Shown in pieces: positions 17,902 through 27,551 of a stretch of DNA of 64,000 nt (position 1 is the first letter of the stretch; the number at the start of each line of letters is the position of its first letter). The notes below the pieces were generated by a model. The model saw only the letters and a program-made list of their open reading frames with translations, was not told where the DNA came from and made no database searches. The position numbers and the translations under genes are program-made. The DNA lies in assembly GCF_963678165.1 (NCBI RefSeq), contig NZ_OY782755.1, forward strand, positions 2,852,001-2,916,000, written 5' to 3'. Origin of the DNA: an uncultured Acetobacteroides sp. Lineage in GTDB: Bacteria; Bacteroidota; Bacteroidia; Bacteroidales; ZOR0009.

Positions 17902-20900
17902 CTACACGCTATCCGACTCGCCAGGCTTGTCAAACTTCTGCTTGTACTCCGACGGCAGCACCCCAAATTCGTCCTTGAAGTAGCGACGGAAGATCTTCGG
18001 ATCGTTAAAGCCCACCTTATACGCCACCTCCGACACGGCCAGCTGGCTCTTTTCGAAGTACTGCGCGGCGCGCTTTAACCGCAGGATGCGGATGAACTCG
18101 ATGGGGGTTTTCCCGGTTATCGAAAGGAGCTTCTTGTAGAGGTGCACGCGGCTCATGGCCAGGTGGCTGCTGAGTTCCTCGACGGAGAGGTCGGGGTTGC
18201 CGATGTTGGCCTCAACGTAGTCGACCGCCTTCTTCAGCAGCTTATCGTCGAGCGAGCTGATGCTAATCTCCGACGGCTTAATCTCCTTCTTCTGCTGAAA
18301 CTTCTGCTGTACGCTCCTTCGAAGCTCCACCAGCCGCTTTATTTTCAGCAGCAGCTCGTCCATAACGAATGGCTTGGAGAGGTAGTCGTTGGCGCCAGCC
18401 TCTAGGCCGGTCAGTTTGCTCTCCTCGCCCAGCTTTGCCGTTAGCAGGATAATGGGGATGTGCGATGTCCTAACGTCGTTCTGCATGCGCCGGCACAGCT
18501 CAAAACCATCCATTTCGGGCATCATCACATCGCTAACCACCATATCGGGGATTGCCTCCACAACCAGCTCCCAAGCCTCCTTCCCGTTCGGTGCCGTAAT
18601 AACGTTGTACGACTCCTTGAGGATCGAAACCATAAAGTCGAGGAACTCGTCGTTGTCGTCCACCACCAGCAGCGTTGGAGCGTTGATTAGCACCTGGGTG
18701 TGCGCATCTTCGTAGGCAATTTCTGTACTAGTCCCCTCCTCTTGCTCCTCGATAAAGTTCTCCGGAACAAACGCCACCCGCTTTACGGGTAAGCTGATGG
18801 TGAATTCGCTTCCTCCACCAAGTTCGCTTTTTACATCGATAGTTCCCTCGTGCATCTGCACAAACTCGTAGGCGATATTTAGCCCAATGCCCGTTCCTGT
18901 CACCGTCTGGTCGTTGGGCTCTACCCTGTAGAATCGGTCGAAAATGTGCGGCTGATCCTCGGGACTTATCCCCTTGCCCGTATCGCGAACGATGATTTGG
19001 AGCACCTCGTCCTCCTCCTCTCCCGCGGCAGCTACCTCTACGGCCACCTTTCCGCCATCAGGCGTATACTTAAAGGCGTTCGAAACAATGTTGGCCACGG
19101 CCTTGTACAGCTTATCCGAATCGAAATCGGTGTAGTAGCTTTGTAGCGTCGAACTAAAGGAGAAATGCACCTGCTTCTTAGCCGAAACCTCCTCAAACGA
19201 GGAACAAATCTCCCGCACAAGGGATACTATATCGCCAGTAGACTTCTTTATGGTATGCGCATTGGCATCAATCTTTCTAAAATCCAGCAGCTGATTAACC
19301 ATATTGAGCAGTCGAATGGAATTACGATGTGCCACCGATACAATTTTCTTATCCTCCACGTTGGATATCCGCCTAGCCAAGCGCTCCAACGGAGAAATAA
19401 TGAGCGTAAGGGGAGTGCGCAGCTCGTGGCTGAGGTTGGTGAAGAACTGCAGCTTCATCTCGTCCAAGTCGAGCCGCTGCTGGGTTTCAAACCACTCCTG
19501 CTTCTCGGCAAAGATTTTTTCCTGCCTTCGGATAAAGAACATAACAATGCTGTAGATTCCATATACGGCCAACAGAAGATAGAAGATAAAAGCAGCAGGA
19601 GTAGCCCAAAATGGAGGTGCAATAGTAATTTCAAGCTTGGTAGGCCTCGAACTCCAAACCCCATCATTGTTGGCACCCTCCACCATAAAGGTGTACTTTC
19701 CCGGATTGAGGTTGGTGTAGGTAACCTTTCGGGCGCTGGCATTCACCTCGGTCCACTGCTTATCAAACCCCTCCATGAAATACCGGTATCTATTTTTCTG
19801 AGGGAGGAAGTAACTTAGCGCGGCAAACTGCAAGCTAAAGTTGCGCTCGTTATATTTTAGGTGGATGGTTTGAACCCGATCCTCTTCGTTAAGGAGCCCA
19901 ATACTGCTACGGATGCTATCCTTCTTGCTAATCGACGAGTTTAGAACCGAGAAATCGGTAAAGGCAATCTTCGGAACAACCCTGTTATAAATAATTCGGG
20001 TAGGATCAAATCGATTAAATCCGCTTGGCCCGCCAAAAACGACCTCCCCCTTCGATGTCAGAAAGGCACTATTAACATTAAACTCATTTCCCTGAAGCCC
20101 ATCGCTTTTATCAAACTCCTTCACGAAATACGAGTAATCACCATTCTGGTTTTGCTTTAGTTTAAGCACAAATAGCCCATTACACGTCCCAAGCCAAATG
20201 CTTCCCTGCCGATCTTCAGCAATGGTAACAACCGTTTCATGGAGCACATCCGACTTAACAGGTAGATTCTCAAACCGCGATTTGGCGTAGTTGAATACCT
20301 TTATTCCCTCCTTGGTAGCAATCCAAAGTAGGCCCCTACGGTCAACATGCACATCGTTTACAAACAAGTTTGTGGAGACCCGCTTGCTCCCCTTGACATA
20401 AAAGTACGGGCTGCTTGCACCTGTCGCTGGGTTAAGCCGAGTAATACCACTAGAGTGGGCAACGAGTAGGTACCCCTCAGGGTCCTCAACAACACGGCAT
20501 ATTTGCCCACCTCCCATTTTATAGTGAACGAACTTCCCAGTTCTTCCATCGAACCGATCCAAATCGCCATTAAGCGTACCAACCCAGAGATTCTTGCGCC
20601 TATCAACATACAAGCTGTAAATGCTATTTGAAGAGATACTTGTGCTTTTGACAGGATCCTTTTTATAGTGAACAAAGGTTTTACCATTAAAATAGTCTAG
20701 CCCTCCCATATAGGTTCCAATCCAAAGGTTTCCCTTCCCATCACCTTTAAGGCTCACTACAATATTGCTCGATATCGAATTGGCACCCTCACCAGAATGC
20801 TTATAAACAATCGGACTACCACCCTTTCTATCGTACTTAATAAGGCCACCCCCATTTGTTCCAACCCATAGGCAACCGCTATTATCTTCATAGTAGCAGT

Positions 20901-21999
20901 TGCAGTCATTTTTCAGATAATCTTCCGATTTCGATTGAGGATAAACCGTTGTCTTGAACTTAAAGACGCTCTCGTGATAGTAGGACACCCCCTGTTTATA
21001 GGTTCCAACCCACATTATGCCAAGGTTGTCGCGATAAACGCATGTCGCCGAGTTTTGTGCCAACGACTGCATATTAGTAGGATCACTCCTTAGGTAGTCC
21101 ACCTTATTCGACCTAATATCGATAATATTAATTCCCCCATGATCAGTTGCTACCCATATTCTCTTTTTTGAATCCTCTTCCAATCCAAAAACCAAATTAG
21201 AGGAAAGTCTCATCCCCGAAGAACTGCTGCTGATACAATTCCAATACCGTGTACCCCTACTGTAATGGAATATACCATCATTCAACGAATAGGAGTAAAT
21301 CCAAATATCCTCGTTACTATCTATAAACAGCTGGCTTGTCTTCGAAGTACTATACTTTTTTATAAGCAATCCATTCGATGATAAACGAGCATTAGAGAGA
21401 GAACTATAGCAATCAACTCTCCCATTACTATATAATATCCAAACCTTCCCTTTTCGAGAAAAAATGTCAACTACACGCAAGCCATTAGGTTGAACGCTCC
21501 GAAAAAAGCAGATTAGCTTCTTTCCACGATAATCCCTCTTGTATAGCGTTCCATTGGCAAGCAGGAACCAAATATTTTTACCCTTATCAAAAAAGATATT
21601 GTCCACGCCACTTCTTATCCCAAATCTTAGCAGCTCGCTTTTTGCATCTTTGATAAACGAATCCGATAAAGGATCATACACTGAATAACCACTTGCAGTT
21701 TTCACCCACAAATGCCCATCATATGACTCACCTATCTTTTTTATGATGTTATTGCCAATGGAATTTGGCATACTAGAGTTATGCTTGTAAACTTTAAAGT
21801 TGTACCCATCGAAGCGATTTAGCCCCGATGCTGTACCAATCCAAAGAAATCCTCTACTATCCTTCTGAATACAGCTGATTTCGTTGTTCGACAGCCCATC
21901 GGACATAGAAATCCTGCTAAAATTGATTGACTGTGCGCTTGTTCGTAAGGCAATAAGCAAACAAGCGGCAACAATCAGCCTAGCAACGCATTTTACCAT
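17902..21999 (-). CDS. Hybrid two-component system regulator (HTCS) of the PUL
   Basis: One-protein sensor kinase and transcription factor of 1365 aa. After a signal peptide (MVKCVARLIVAACLLIALRT) come about 14 regulator-propeller repeats (GLWIGT/LWVGT motifs), a Y_Y_Y domain (about 700-780), a membrane helix (AAFIFYLLLAVYGIYSIVMF), a HisKA domain with NLSHELRTPL (His about 858), an HATPase domain with GTGIGLNIAYEF, a receiver domain with VSDVMMPEMDG (Asp about 1157), and a C-terminal AraC-type helix-turn-helix (FNDPKIFRRYFKDEFG). The periplasmic propeller senses an oligosaccharide released by the locus enzymes, and the AraC domain activates the PUL promoter. It is encoded just upstream of the GH31 operon on the same strand, with array 1 between them. 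Confidence 0.95.
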   Translation of the reverse strand: MVKCVARLIVAACLLIALRTSAQSINFSRISMSDGLSNNEISCIQKDSRGFLWIGTASGLNRFDGYNFKVYKHNSSMPNSIGNNIIKKIGESYDGHLWVKTASGYSVYDPLSDSFIKDAKSELLRFGIRSGVDNIFFDKGKNIWFLLANGTLYKRDYRGKKLICFFRSVQPNGLRVVDIFSRKGKVWILYSNGRVDCYSSLSNARLSSNGLLIKKYSTSKTSQLFIDSNEDIWIYSYSLNDGIFHYSRGTRYWNCISSSSSGMRLSSNLVFGLEEDSKKRIWVATDHGGINIIDIRSNKVDYLRSDPTNMQSLAQNSATCVYRDNLGIMWVGTYKQGVSYYHESVFKFKTTVYPQSKSEDYLKNDCNCYYEDNSGCLWVGTNGGGLIKYDRKGGSPIVYKHSGEGANSISSNIVVSLKGDGKGNLWIGTYMGGLDYFNGKTFVHYKKDPVKSTSISSNSIYSLYVDRRKNLWVGTLNGDLDRFDGRTGKFVHYKMGGGQICRVVEDPEGYLLVAHSSGITRLNPATGASSPYFYVKGSKRVSTNLFVNDVHVDRRGLLWIATKEGIKVFNYAKSRFENLPVKSDVLHETVVTIAEDRQGSIWLGTCNGLFVLKLKQNQNGDYSYFVKEFDKSDGLQGNEFNVNSAFLTSKGEVVFGGPSGFNRFDPTRIIYNRVVPKIAFTDFSVLNSSISKKDSIRSSIGLLNEEDRVQTIHLKYNERNFSLQFAALSYFLPQKNRYRYFMEGFDKQWTEVNASARKVTYTNLNPGKYTFMVEGANNDGVWSSRPTKLEITIAPPFWATPAAFIFYLLLAVYGIYSIVMFFIRRQEKIFAEKQEWFETQQRLDLDEMKLQFFTNLSHELRTPLTLIISPLERLARRISNVEDKKIVSVAHRNSIRLLNMVNQLLDFRKIDANAHTIKKSTGDIVSLVREICSSFEEVSAKKQVHFSFSSTLQSYYTDFDSDKLYKAVANIVSNAFKYTPDGGKVAVEVAAAGEEEDEVLQIIVRDTGKGISPEDQPHIFDRFYRVEPNDQTVTGTGIGLNIAYEFVQMHEGTIDVKSELGGGSEFTISLPVKRVAFVPENFIEEQEEGTSTEIAYEDAHTQVLINAPTLLVVDDNDEFLDFMVSILKESYNVITAPNGKEAWELVVEAIPDMVVSDVMMPEMDGFELCRRMQNDVRTSHIPIILLTAKLGEESKLTGLEAGANDYLSKPFVMDELLLKIKRLVELRRSVQQKFQQKKEIKPSEISISSLDDKLLKKAVDYVEANIGNPDLSVEELSSHLAMSRVHLYKKLLSITGKTPIEFIRILRLKRAAQYFEKSQLAVSEVAYKVGFNDPKIFRRYFKDEFGVLPSEYKQKFDKPGESDSV

Positions 22000-22480
22000 T
22001 ATTCAAGTGTTAATTTCGGCAGACCAAAATAACACTTATTTACATAAAAAACACTTCGCAATGGATTTTTTCCCTATATACCCCATTCTATTCCCTCCTA
22101 TAAAAACAAACCCACACAACACTATAGTTTTCACAAGCATAAAAACCAATCTGAAGAATATTCAAAAATAAGCATTCCTGTTTTTTGACCCTAACTACAT
22201 TCTAATGGAATATTCAACGTTAACGTAGCGGAACAATCAGCTAAGAGGTGATGGTGTGCAGCATCCCCTTGTAGGGTGTTAACGCCTCAAGGGTAGTTTT
22301 ATTCTACTCTAGCACATTTCTACTTTCTAGTTTTCGTATGATGACAAGACTCGTTCCCCAATCGTTAATGAGAAGTAGCCCCACTTTGTGGTGGTAGTTT
22401 TTCATCGCAATACAAAGATTTTATCCTTGGGATTAATCTCTGATTGCACTTCAAACTTGAATCTTGCTTTCAAAAAATAA
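22000..22480. other. Intergenic region upstream of the HTCS gene
   Basis: This 481-bp stretch lies between the HTCS start and the terminator of the S9 peptidase gene. It is AT-rich near the HTCS. On the minus strand TTATTTTG (22025-22032) is one base off a TAnnTTTG -7 element, without a correctly spaced TTTG. I see no gene, array or convincing hairpin. Confidence 0.4.
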
Positions 22481-22508
22481 AAAAGCGCGAGCATTGCCCG
22501 CGCTTTTT
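22481..22508. terminator. Rho-independent terminator after the S9 peptidase gene
   Basis: AGCGCG (22484-22489) pairs with CGCGCT (22499-22504), flanked by an A-run on the left and TTTTT on the right, so it can work in both directions. It lies about 33 nt past the peptidase stop. Confidence 0.85.
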
Positions 22509-22524
22509 CTATTTCTATCGATTA

Positions 22525-22548
22525 AAGACTACATCTAACATCTACTTC
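22525..22548. repeat. Copy of the ACATCTAACATCTA dispersed repeat
   Basis: AAAGACTACATCTAACATCT spans the stop codon of the S9 peptidase gene. Related sequences occur at 27766-27795 and as an inverted pair at 38782-38858 (TAGATGTTAGACTTTAGATA family). Confidence 0.5.
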
Positions 22549-24605
22549 AGCCACTTATCCAGCCAACCGTAGAACTCGCGCTGCCAGAGAATGCCGTTCT
22601 GAGGCTTGAGCACCCAGTGGTTCTCGCTGGGCAAAAAGACAAACTTCGAGGGAATGTTCTTCAGTTGCGCAGCGTTAAAGGCAGCCATTCCCTGGGTGTA
22701 GGGAATGCGGAAGTCGCGGCCACCCTCGAAGATGAGCATTGGGGTATCCCAGTTCTGCACAAAGCGGTGGGGCGACTGGGCGTAGCTCTTCTGCGCAACA
22801 GCGTTGTTAACCTCCCACGATGGGCCGCCCATCTCCCAGGTATCGAAGAACAGTTCGTCGGTGGTGATGTACTCCATCTCGGAGTTGAACACGCCGCAGT
22901 GCGCAATAAAGGCCTTAAAGCGCTTGTTGTGGTTGCCAGCCATCCAGTAAACGGTGTATCCACCATAGCTAGGGCCAACACAGCCAATGCGCGCATCATC
23001 GAGCCAAGTCTCCTTCTTAACCGAGTCGACAGCCGCAAAGAGGTCGCGCATCTCCTGCCCGCCATGATCCTTGCTGATTTGGTTAGTCCACTCCTGCCCC
23101 ATGCCTGTAGTACCGCGACGGTTAGGTAGGATTACCACGTAACCCTGCGAAGCCATCAGGGCAAAGTTCCAGCGATAGCTGAAGCCTTGGCTAACGGGCG
23201 ACTGTGGCCCACCTTGGCAGTAGAGGATACCGGGGTACGACTTCTTGGCGTCGAACTTAGGAGGTAGCACCACCCAGGTGAGCATCTTCTTGCCATCGGT
23301 GGTGTTGATCCAGCGCTTCTCGAAGGTCGGCATCACCAGCTGATCGAGGATACCTTTATTAATAGAGGTAAGCTGGGTAACAGCACCACTCTTTAAGCTT
23401 ATAGAGTAAAGATCGGCAGGAGCAACCAGCTGGGTACGATCGGTAATAACCGCGCCGTTGGCAAGCGCACAGCTGTGGTAGTCGTAGTCGCCCGAGGTTA
23501 TAGCGGTGATGGTTTCCTTCTCCACATCGAGTTTGTGCACCTGCGAGGTGGCCTGAACATATGCGGTAAAGTAGATCGCCTTCGAGGCCTTATCCCACTG
23601 TAGGTTGTCGGCGCTGTAAGTCCAATTGGCAAACAGGTTGGCCTTCTTGCCCGAAGCCAAATCCATCACCATAATGCGGTTTTGGTCGGCCTCGAAACCA
23701 TCGCGCTCCATGCTCAGCCAGGCCACCTTTTTACCATCGGGCGAGAAGCAGGGGCTCTTGTCGTAGCCCATCATCCCCTCAGTAAGGTTGGTGGTGGTGC
23801 CGCTGGCTAGGCTGTACAGGTATATGTCGGAGTTGGTGGTAAGCGTACGCTCCTTGCCCACCTTCTTCACGCAGGTGTAGGCAATGGCCGATCCATCGGC
23901 ATTCCAGGCCACCTCCTCCATGCCCCCAAAGGGCTTAAGGGGGCTATCCCAACGCTCGCCGGGCATGATATCCTTTAGGTTCGAGGCGCGGCCGTTGGCG
24001 TAGTCGGCCAGGTAGATGTGGCTGTAGAGGCCATCCTCCCAGGTATCCCAGTGGCGGTACATCAGCTGGTCGTAGATCATTGCATCGGTTTTAGGAAGAT
24101 CGGGGTAAACCTCCTGCGTTGTTTTATCCACCTTCGTTTCGATGGCGAAGAGGATTTTATCCCCCTTTGGCGAAAAGCTGTACCCCGAGATATCGGTTGC
24201 CTCGTCGGTTACAGCCTCCTCCTTGGTGGTATTGACGTCCATCTCCCAAAGCCTGCCGCCACGAAGGAAGGCCAGCCTAGCGCCATTGGCCCTCCACGAG
24301 AGGCTGTTTTCGCCCTGTGGGGTGTAGGTAAGCCTACGCTGGTTCTTTCCGTCGATATCCATCAGGTAGATCTCGGCGTTGCCCTTGTTCTGCGCCACAT
24401 CGTAGTACGATACGGTGTAGGCAATCCTTTTTCCATCGGGCGATACCGCGTACTCGCCCAAGCGGCCCAACGACCAGAGCACCTCGGGGGTAAGCCGATC
24501 GCTGGCAAGCGTTACATCCTTAGGCCCAATTACGGCAGGCTTCTCCTGGCCCATTAGGGCGGTGGAGGCCATCATCAGGCAGAGGGTTGTGCTAAGAAGC
24601 TTCAT
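22542..24605 (-). CDS. S9-family serine peptidase (DPP5/acylaminoacyl-peptidase-like), exported
   Basis: Prolyl-oligopeptidase family peptidase of 687 aa with signal peptide (MKLLSTTLCLMMASTALMGQ). The N-terminal half is a WD-like beta-propeller (repeated SPDGKRIAYT, SPKGDKILFA, SPDGKKVAWL segments), the C-terminal half an alpha/beta hydrolase with the nucleophile elbow GPSYGGY (Ser about 546), catalytic Asp in EGGRDFRIPY and His in PSENHWVLK. Length and layout match periplasmic dipeptidyl-peptidase 5 of Porphyromonas and relatives, which removes N-terminal dipeptides from oligopeptides. It appears monocistronic. Peptide nutrition in the periplasm is the likely role; exact specificity is inferred. 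Confidence 0.88.
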   Translation of the reverse strand: MKLLSTTLCLMMASTALMGQEKPAVIGPKDVTLASDRLTPEVLWSLGRLGEYAVSPDGKRIAYTVSYYDVAQNKGNAEIYLMDIDGKNQRRLTYTPQGENSLSWRANGARLAFLRGGRLWEMDVNTTKEEAVTDEATDISGYSFSPKGDKILFAIETKVDKTTQEVYPDLPKTDAMIYDQLMYRHWDTWEDGLYSHIYLADYANGRASNLKDIMPGERWDSPLKPFGGMEEVAWNADGSAIAYTCVKKVGKERTLTTNSDIYLYSLASGTTTNLTEGMMGYDKSPCFSPDGKKVAWLSMERDGFEADQNRIMVMDLASGKKANLFANWTYSADNLQWDKASKAIYFTAYVQATSQVHKLDVEKETITAITSGDYDYHSCALANGAVITDRTQLVAPADLYSISLKSGAVTQLTSINKGILDQLVMPTFEKRWINTTDGKKMLTWVVLPPKFDAKKSYPGILYCQGGPQSPVSQGFSYRWNFALMASQGYVVILPNRRGTTGMGQEWTNQISKDHGGQEMRDLFAAVDSVKKETWLDDARIGCVGPSYGGYTVYWMAGNHNKRFKAFIAHCGVFNSEMEYITTDELFFDTWEMGGPSWEVNNAVAQKSYAQSPHRFVQNWDTPMLIFEGGRDFRIPYTQGMAAFNAAQLKNIPSKFVFLPSENHWVLKPQNGILWQREFYGWLDKWLK

Positions 24606-24699
24606 CTGCTACGTTTTTTTATGATTTGAGGGGATGAAGATAGCGATTAGTGCCGCAGGTTGAGCGGCAATCTTCTAAAAGATTCGCTTGTGATTAGGC

Positions 24700-24960
24700 T
24701 TACAGGGGGGTAAGCCATCCACCAGAAGAGCGGCGGAGCACTTACAGGGGTGTAAGTCGTCCACCGGAGAGCGGCGGAGCAATTGCAGGGGTGAAAGTCG
24801 TTCACCGGAGAGCGGCGGAGCAATTGCAGGGGTGCAAGTCGTCCACCGGAGAGCGGCGGAGCAATTGCAGGGGTGAAAGTCGTTCACCGGAGAGCGGCGG
24901 AGCAATTGCAGGGGTGAAAGTCGTCCACCAGAAGGCGGCGGAGCAATTGCAGGGGTGCAA
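24700..24960. repeat. Tandem array 2: about seven 41-bp units
   Basis: The landmark AATTGCAGGGGTG recurs at 24781, 24822, 24863, 24904 and 24945, each 41 bp apart, with earlier, more divergent copies (CTTACAGGGG) near 24740 and 24699. Each later unit contains the perfect 8-bp palindrome GCAATTGC followed by AGGGGTG(A/C)AAGTCGT and the block CACCGGAGAGCGGCGGA. The array lies between the divergently transcribed S9 peptidase and TPR-like genes. The flanks 24606-24699 and 24961-25148 hold no recognisable gene; they must contain both promoters. Confidence 0.9.
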
Positions 24961-25148
24961 GCGTCCCTCCTTGCCATGTTCCTACGCAGAATCGCCAAGG
25001 AAGGGGAAAGGCCAACCAACAAAATCGAGCGCCCGACAGCTAACATCCGTAGCCGATGCTCGTGATGGTTCGTAATGCGCTTTTTGTTACCTTGCCCGTC
25101 CGTTACTGGCATGTGCCCCTTTAGGCGCCAACTACTGCTAGAACGTAA

Positions 25149-25928
25149 ATGAGAATGAGATACAGCTCCTTTGCAGTACTGCTGCTCGCCACCGTAGCGC
25201 TAACGCTATCGACCTCCGGGAAAGGCCAATCGTCTAGCCCAGCTGAGGGATACCGCTGCCACATCTACAAGTGCTACGTGGAGGGCTCCATGGGCGGGTG
25301 GCTTAGCAGCCTAAAGGCCATGGAGAACACCTATGCAAAAGAGAAGAGCGACGAGCTGCTGCTCGAAATCGTCCGCACCTACTACGGCTACATCGCCTAC
25401 GCGCTTAACCAGGAGCGTAAGGCCGAGGCGGACTCGATGCTCGATAGGGCATTCGCCTACCTCGACAGCTACCGCCACCGCCACCCCAACGATGCCGAGG
25501 CCACGGCCATCTACTCCTCCCTGTTGGGCTTTCGGCTGGCCGTTCACCCCACCCAGGCACTTACGCTTGGCCTCCAGAGCCAGCATCTTATTGCAAAAGC
25601 CATGAAGCAGGCCCCCAATAACCCTTGGGTGATGTACGAGCAGGCCAACGCGCTGCTCTACACCCCAGCATTCTTTGGCGGCGCTCCCCAACAGGCCCTC
25701 AGGCTCTACCTCCGCGCCATCGCCCTGCTCGAGAAGCAGGGGGGCAACGGCTGCTCGTGGAACTACCTAAACGCCTACATCAACCTAGCCTACTGCCAGA
25801 TTAAGCTAAAGCAGTACGCCGCCGCCCAGCAGACCTACAGCCAGCTGCTAGCCATCGCCCCTACCTTTAAATGGGTACGGCAGGTGCTGGTGCCCAAGCT
25901 TCAGCAGAAGATGAGGAACAAGCGGTAA
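25149..25928 (+). CDS. Exported TPR-like protein of unknown function
   Basis: A 259-aa protein with a signal peptide (MRMRYSSFAVLLLATVALTL, cleavage near GKGQS). The mature part is almost all alpha-helical, with helix pairs that look like divergent tetratricopeptide repeats: ELLLEIVRTYYGYIAYALNQ, AEADSMLDRAFAYLDSYRHR, PWVMYEQANALLYTPAFF and NLAYCQIKLKQYAAAQQTY. A Gly-Gly-Ala-Pro segment (FFGGAPQQALRLYLRAIALL) resembles the TPR-associated motif of proteins with metabolite-binding TPR folds. I do not recognise a named family. It stands alone between array 2 and the antiporter gene, so context gives no further hint. Confidence 0.75.
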   Translation: MRMRYSSFAVLLLATVALTLSTSGKGQSSSPAEGYRCHIYKCYVEGSMGGWLSSLKAMENTYAKEKSDELLLEIVRTYYGYIAYALNQERKAEADSMLDRAFAYLDSYRHRHPNDAEATAIYSSLLGFRLAVHPTQALTLGLQSQHLIAKAMKQAPNNPWVMYEQANALLYTPAFFGGAPQQALRLYLRAIALLEKQGGNGCSWNYLNAYINLAYCQIKLKQYAAAQQTYSQLLAIAPTFKWVRQVLVPKLQQKMRNKR

Positions 25929-26053
25929 ATGTGGGACATACAGGGGGCTCGTTGCCCGATTCTTTGCCGATTTGTGTTCTTCAGCATTAAGCGCATAACT
26001 ATCCCGTTTTTTTCATCACATTTGCCGAGCTTTACAATCAACACTAACGTTCT

Positions 26054-27427
26054 ATGACGCATAGCATCTTCCATCCGTTGGATGGAGCAACCCTTTCCAC
26101 CATTTGGGCACTTCCCTTTTTGGGGATCATTCTTTCGATAGCCCTACTCCCACTGTTTGCACCCAACTTCTGGTCGAAGCACTACGGTAAAGTGTCGCTG
26201 TTCTGGGCGCTTCTGGTTATTGTGGGCGTTGGGGCGCTAAAGGGTGTCGGCATTTCGCTGCACACCGTTGCCCAGGTGATGTTCGAGCAGTTCCTGCCCT
26301 TCATCTTTCTTCTCCTAGCCCTCTATACCATTACCGGGGGGATAAAGATTCGGGGATCGCTAAAGGGCACGCCCAAATTCAACACCCTAATGCTGGCCCT
26401 AGGCGGGCTGCTTTCGAGCTGGCTGGGAACTACCGGAGCGGCGGTGCTCTTCATCCGCCCGCTGCTTAAGGCCAACCAGCATCGCCACAACAAGGTTCAC
26501 ACCATCATCTTCTTCATCTTTATTGTGGGCAACATTGGGGGAACGCTTACCCCGGTAGGGAATCCGCCCCTGCTGATGGGGTACATCAGCAAGATCCCGT
26601 TCTTTTGGACGCTCACCAACATGTTCCTGCCAACCCTGCTCACCACCGGCATACTGCTTGCGCTATACTACTGCATCGACCTTTACTACTTCAAAAAGCA
26701 GAAGAGCCACATGCACGATGCCGACTTCGTGCACATGGGCATCGAAGGAGCCTTGAACCTCGTGCTGCTCCTGTTTGCCATTGCGGCTGTGGTGATATCG
26801 AGCCAAGATTTAGGCATCGCATTTACGCTCTTCGGGGTAGAGGTTAACAACGCCGTGGTTATCGAATTGGCGATGCTAGCCCTCCTCGCCTGGGTATCCA
26901 TGAAGGTTACCGCTACGGAAATACGCGAGTACAACAACTTTACCTGGCACCCAATTCTCGAAGTGGGGAAGCTATTTGCCGGGATTTTTATAACCATGGC
27001 TCCGCTTATTGCCATCCTACGTGCCGGAGAAACGGGCGCCATGGGGGGACTCATTGGCAGCCTTACCCATGCCGACGGCACGCCTGCCAACGGCTTCTTC
27101 TACTGGGCTTCGGGCATGCTGTCGGCGTTCCTGGATAGCGCTCCAGCCTACCTCGTATTCTTCAACATTGCGGCGGCGCCTGCCGAGAGCTTCAACATTC
27201 TCTCGCAAACCTATATGATTGAGAATATACCTCAAACCCTGATTGCCATTACCATGGGCGCATCGTTTATGGGTGCCCTCAGCTACATTGGAAACGCGCC
27301 CAACATGATGATTAAAGCCATTGCCGAGGAGAACGGCGTAAAGATGCCCTCGTTCTTCGGGTACATGCTCTGGTCGTTTGGCATTCTGATTCCGATCTTC
27401 CTCCTAATGCAGTGGATATTCCTGTAG
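26054..27427 (+). CDS. NhaD-like sodium:proton antiporter / ion transporter superfamily permease
   Basis: A 457-aa inner-membrane permease with about 11-12 hydrophobic helices. The signature loops VGNIGGTLTPVGNPPLLMGY and SYIGNAPNMMIKAIAEE are the paired re-entrant elements of the ion transporter (ArsB/NhaD/CitM) superfamily, and LDSAPAYLVFFN is another conserved segment. In Bacteroidetes this group is annotated as Na+/H+ antiporter; substrate could also be an organic anion. Sodium/proton exchange would fit with the downstream respiratory complex, but that is inference. It ends in an unusually long perfect terminator hairpin and looks monocistronic. Confidence 0.82.
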   Translation: MTHSIFHPLDGATLSTIWALPFLGIILSIALLPLFAPNFWSKHYGKVSLFWALLVIVGVGALKGVGISLHTVAQVMFEQFLPFIFLLLALYTITGGIKIRGSLKGTPKFNTLMLALGGLLSSWLGTTGAAVLFIRPLLKANQHRHNKVHTIIFFIFIVGNIGGTLTPVGNPPLLMGYISKIPFFWTLTNMFLPTLLTTGILLALYYCIDLYYFKKQKSHMHDADFVHMGIEGALNLVLLLFAIAAVVISSQDLGIAFTLFGVEVNNAVVIELAMLALLAWVSMKVTATEIREYNNFTWHPILEVGKLFAGIFITMAPLIAILRAGETGAMGGLIGSLTHADGTPANGFFYWASGMLSAFLDSAPAYLVFFNIAAAPAESFNILSQTYMIENIPQTLIAITMGASFMGALSYIGNAPNMMIKAIAEENGVKMPSFFGYMLWSFGILIPIFLLMQWIFL

Positions 27428-27439
27428 CGCATACGGTAC

Positions 27440-27491
27440 GATATACGAAAAAGGCTGCCTCAAGCATTTGAGGCAGCCTTTTTCGTATATC
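27440..27491. terminator. Very strong bidirectional terminator after the antiporter gene
   Basis: A perfect 23-bp stem (27440-27462 with 27469-27491) with a 6-nt loop AGCATT; the core AAAAAGGCTGCCTCA is followed by TTTTT on either strand. It sits between the antiporter (+) and the Cys-rich FeoB-partner gene (-), so it can serve both. Confidence 0.93.
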
Positions 27492-27551
27492 TCTTTATGT
27501 TGAATAAATTCAGCAGCATAAACTACCCGATGAAAATACTACTGAACGGAT

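Noticed and set aside
24675-25112. Minus-strand frame over array 2 with Cys/Pro-rich pseudo-repeats
   Set aside because: With a 41-bp period the encoded peptide changes frame each unit, so it has no consistent repeat; no start signal.
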